In this document: piece by piece, positions 61,839 through 64,000 of the stretch
How the letters are laid out: each line of letters opens with the position of its first letter
How positions within the stretch are numbered: position 1 is the first letter of the stretch
Program-made: the position numbers and the translations under genes
DNA from: Rhizobiales bacterium YIM 77505
GTDB lineage: Bacteria > Pseudomonadota > Alphaproteobacteria > Rhizobiales > Beijerinckiaceae
Reading direction: 5' to 3'
Length of the DNA stretch: 64,000 bases
Assembly (NCBI GenBank): GCA_000745135.1
Contig: JQNH01000001.1
Coordinates: 3,767,501-3,831,500 of the forward strand
The notes under the pieces: generated by a model
What the model saw: only the letters and a program-made list of their open reading frames with translations
The model's database searches: none
Told to the model about the DNA's origin: nothing

Positions 61839-62810
61839 ATGACTTTCAGAAAGACAGCGCTCGCGCTGCTCCTTGGGACGACAGCGCTCCTCGGCGCCGG
61901 CGCCGCGCAGGCCCAGCAGAAGTTCGTGACGATCGGCACGGGCGGCGTGACAGGCGTCTATTACGCGGTCGGCGGCGCCATCTGCCGCCTGGTCAACAAG
62001 GATCGCAAGACCCACGGCATCCGCTGCTCGGTGGAATCGACCGGCGGTTCGGCCTTCAACGTCAACGCGATCAAGGCCGGCGAGCTCGACTTCGGCCTTG
62101 CCCAATCGGACGTGCAGTACAATTCACTGAAAGGCATCGGCGCGTTCAAGGACAACGCCTTCCCCGAGCTGCGCGCCGTGTTCTCGGTCCATCCGGAGCC
62201 GTTCACGGTGCTGGCGCGGCCCGAGGTCGGGGCGAAGACCTTCACCGACCTCAAGGGCAAGCGCGTCAATGTGGGCAACCCGGGCTCCGGCACCCGCGCC
62301 TCGATGGAGGAGCTGCTGACCGCGCTCGGCTGGAAGCTGTCCGACTTCTCGCTCGCCTCGGAGCTGAAGGCGGACGAGCACGGGCCGGCTCTGTGCGACA
62401 ACAAGATCGACGCCTTCTTCTACGGCGTCGGCCATCCCTCGGCGAACATCCAGGATCCGACGACGACCTGCGGCGCCAAGCTCGTCTCCATCGCCGGTCC
62501 TGCGGTCGACAAGCTCGTCGCGGAGAAGCCGTACTACGCCAAGGCGACGATCCCGGGCAAGCTCTACAACAACAACCCGGACCCGACCGAGACCTATGGC
62601 GTGCTCGCCACGGTCGTCACCTCGGCCAAGGTGCCGGACGAGACCGTGTACCAGATCGTCAAGGCGACGTTCGAGAACTTCAACGAGTTCAAGTCGCTGC
62701 ACCCGGCCTTCGCCCATCTGGAGCCGGCCAAGATGATCAAGGACGGCCTCTCGGCGCCGCTCCATCCGGGCGCCGAGAAGTACTACAAGGAAAAAGGTTG
62801 GCTGAAGTAA
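61839..62810 (+). CDS. TAXI-family TRAP transporter solute-binding protein
   Basis: The 323-residue periplasmic protein has a signal peptide ([18 protein letters not shown]) and the TAXI signature [25 protein letters not shown], then [17 protein letters not shown] and a C-terminal [20 protein letters not shown] (TRAP-associated extracytoplasmic immunogenic) proteins bind carboxylic acids, often glutamate-like. The fused permease follows after a terminator-like hairpin. RBS AAGGAAA before ATG 61839. Confidence 0.95.
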   Translation: MTFRKTALALLLGTTALLGAGAAQAQQKFVTIGTGGVTGVYYAVGGAICRLVNKDRKTHGIRCSVESTGGSAFNVNAIKAGELDFGLAQSDVQYNSLKGIGAFKDNAFPELRAVFSVHPEPFTVLARPEVGAKTFTDLKGKRVNVGNPGSGTRASMEELLTALGWKLSDFSLASELKADEHGPALCDNKIDAFFYGVGHPSANIQDPTTTCGAKLVSIAGPAVDKLVAEKPYYAKATIPGKLYNNNPDPTETYGVLATVVTSAKVPDETVYQIVKATFENFNEFKSLHPAFAHLEPAKMIKDGLSAPLHPGAEKYYKEKGWLK

Positions 62811-62824
62811 GCCGCCGAGAACGG

Positions 62825-62852
62825 AAGGCCCGGCGATCAGCCGGGCCTTTTT
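62825..62852 (+). terminator. Intrinsic terminator / attenuator after TAXI binding protein
   Basis: A 10-bp stem AAGGCCCGGC/GCCGGGCCTT around GATCA is followed by TTT. It lies between the binding-protein gene and its permease. In TRAP operons such a hairpin lowers permease relative to binding protein, by partial termination. Confidence 0.8.
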
Positions 62853-62962
62853 CAAAGGAACCAGCGCCCCTGGTCCTGAGGCGAGAGCCGGAGAGCCCCA
62901 AAGGATGAGGCCTTGCGGCTCGGGCCGGCGCCTTGAGGACGAGGTCTCTTGGGAGAGGAGCC

Positions 62963-64000
62963 ATGGCCGAGACGACGAAGGTCGACGCGCCGGTGATCGA
63001 ATCGGAGCTGCAGGAGCTCGTGGCGGAGGCCGATACCGGCGGCCGCAAGCCGATCGGCGTCGCGGCGGCGGCGCTCACCTGCGTCGCCATCGCGTGGTCG
63101 CTCTTCCAGCTCTGGTACGCCTCGCCGCTGCCTTTCGTGTTCGGCGTCTTCATCCTCAACGACACCGAGGCGCGGGCGATCCATCTCGGCCTCGCCCTCT
63201 TCCTCGCCTACACCGCCTACCCGGCCTTCAAGTCCTCTCCGCGTGGCCATGTGCCGGCGATCGACTGGGCGCTCGCCCTCGCCGCCGCCTTCGCCGGCGC
63301 CTACCTCTTCCTGTTCTACCGCGAGCTCGCCACCCGTCCCGGCCAGCCGACCACGCTCGACCTCGTCACGGCGGGGGCCGGCATCCTGCTTCTCCTCGAA
63401 GCCACGCGCCGGTCGCTGGGCCTGCCCATGGTGATCGTGGCGAGTGTCTTCATCGTCTTCACCTTCGCCGGGCCTTCCATGCCCGAGGTGATCCAGCACA
63501 AGGGGGCTTCGCTCTCCAAGTTCCTGCAGCACCAGTGGCTGACCACGGAGGGCGTGTTCGGCATCGCGCTCGGCGTCTCGACGAGCTTCGTGTTCCTCTT
63601 CGTCCTGTTCGGCACGCTCCTCGACAAGGCCGGGGCCGGCAACTGGATGATGCAGATCTCCATTGCGCTCCTCGGCCATCTGCGCGGAGGACCTGCGAAG
63701 GTGGCGGTTGTCTCATCGGCGCTCAACGGGGTCGTCTCCGGATCCTCCGTGTCGAACGTGGTCTCGGGCGGCATCTTCACCATTCCGCTCATGAAGCGCA
63801 CCGGCCTCTCGGGCGTGAAGGCCGGCGCCATCGAGGCGGCCTCCTCCATCAACGGCCAGATCATGCCGCCGGTGATGGGCGCCGCCGCCTTCCTCATGGT
63901 CGAGTATGTGGGCATCCCCTATTCGGAGATCGTCAAGCACGCCTTCCTGCCGGCGGTGATCTCCTATCTCGCCCTTCTCTACATCGTTCATCTCGAGGCG
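62963..64000 (+). CDS. TAXI TRAP fused permease (partial, runs off the edge)
   Basis: ATG 62963 (ribosome site GGAGAGGAG) opens a frame that has no stop by 64000, giving at least 346 residues. It starts MAETTKVDAPVIESELQEL and has many helices, then SGSSVSNVVSGGIFTIPLMKRTG and EAASSINGQIMPPVMGAAAFLMVEY, hallmarks of the DctM-like core of fused 4TM/12TM TRAP permeases. It imports the compound held by the binding protein using an ion gradient. The rest is outside the window. Confidence 0.93.
   Translation, partial: MAETTKVDAPVIESELQELVAEADTGGRKPIGVAAAALTCVAIAWSLFQLWYASPLPFVFGVFILNDTEARAIHLGLALFLAYTAYPAFKSSPRGHVPAIDWALALAAAFAGAYLFLFYRELATRPGQPTTLDLVTAGAGILLLLEATRRSLGLPMVIVASVFIVFTFAGPSMPEVIQHKGASLSKFLQHQWLTTEGVFGIALGVSTSFVFLFVLFGTLLDKAGAGNWMMQISIALLGHLRGGPAKVAVVSSALNGVVSGSSVSNVVSGGIFTIPLMKRTGLSGVKAGAIEAASSINGQIMPPVMGAAAFLMVEYVGIPYSEIVKHAFLPAVISYLALLYIVHLEA

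Noticed and set aside
1-64000. tRNA, rRNA genes and CRISPR arrays
   Set aside because: I looked for T-loop GTTCGA contexts with acceptor pairing and for regularly spaced repeats and found none that hold up.

Overview
The window is a 64-kb piece of a high-GC alphaproteobacterial chromosome, most likely Hyphomicrobiales (Rhizobiales), in the Methylobacteriaceae, Beijerinckiaceae or Chelatococcaceae neighbourhood. The pointers are an ActS/ActR (RegB/RegA) redox pair, three enzymes of the ethylmalonyl-CoA pathway (mcd, ccr, ecm), an intracellular poly-hydroxybutyrate depolymerase, a ChvA/NdvA-type glucan exporter, MmcB, a TAXI-type TRAP transporter and dense housekeeping synteny. I see no rRNA or tRNA genes, CRISPR array, prophage or conjugative module. 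Almost the whole window is core chromosome. The clearly acquired DNA is two copies of one IS630-family insertion sequence and several families of short palindromic repeats.

Layout. 0-8.4 kb: SH3 protein; fabA-fabB-fabI (unsaturated fatty acid synthesis and enoyl reductase); LysE exporter; DsbA-like oxidoreductase; small membrane protein; DUF3772-MscS channel. 8.4-10.4 kb: a DUF808 gene split by IS copy 1. 10.5-14.2 kb: MotB-like and MotA-like stator pair without other flagellar genes, then a ChvA/NdvA-like ABC exporter. 14.3-17.7 kb: three-gene signalling operon (CHASE sensor kinase, receiver, receiver-HWE kinase). 17.8-25.2 kb: CorC-like transporter, aroB, aroK, ChaC-like cyclotransferase, DUF2125, a C39-like cysteine peptidase with an unknown partner, xerD. 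25.3-31.1 kb: GNAT, metW, metX (leftward) and chorismate mutase, hisC, tyrC (rightward). 31.2-37.6 kb: plsC, an outer-membrane beta-barrel gene split by IS copy 2, ydcF, ftsX, ftsE, zinc-ribbon protein. 37.6-47 kb: actR, actS, ABC-2 exporter, phaZ, YgjP-like metallopeptidase, MFS pump, PBP1a. 47.9-56.4 kb: DUF4142, a 55-residue protein, mcd, EamA transporter, YihY, ccr, ecm. 56.4-64 kb: DUF4926-DUF6883 pair, Cys/Met PLP enzyme, TspO, receiver, hpt, mmcB, class III aminotransferase, and a TAXI transporter whose permease runs off the right edge.

How the genes fit together. mcd, ccr and ecm encode three successive steps (crotonyl-CoA to ethylmalonyl-CoA, then methylsuccinyl-CoA, then mesaconyl-CoA) for C2 assimilation. 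phaZ feeds the same C4 pool from stored polymer. The mcd and ccr upstream regions carry related palindromes (right arm CGCAACATA in both), which suggests shared control. aroB/aroK and chorismate mutase-tyrC-hisC cover aromatic amino-acid synthesis; metX/metW cover methionine synthesis.

The two IS copies differ at only two positions that I can see. Each sits at a TA dinucleotide, and removing the element with one TA restores a continuous host reading frame of 332 and 250 codons. Copy 1 has an 8-T homopolymer where copy 2 has 7, so its transposase is frameshifted.
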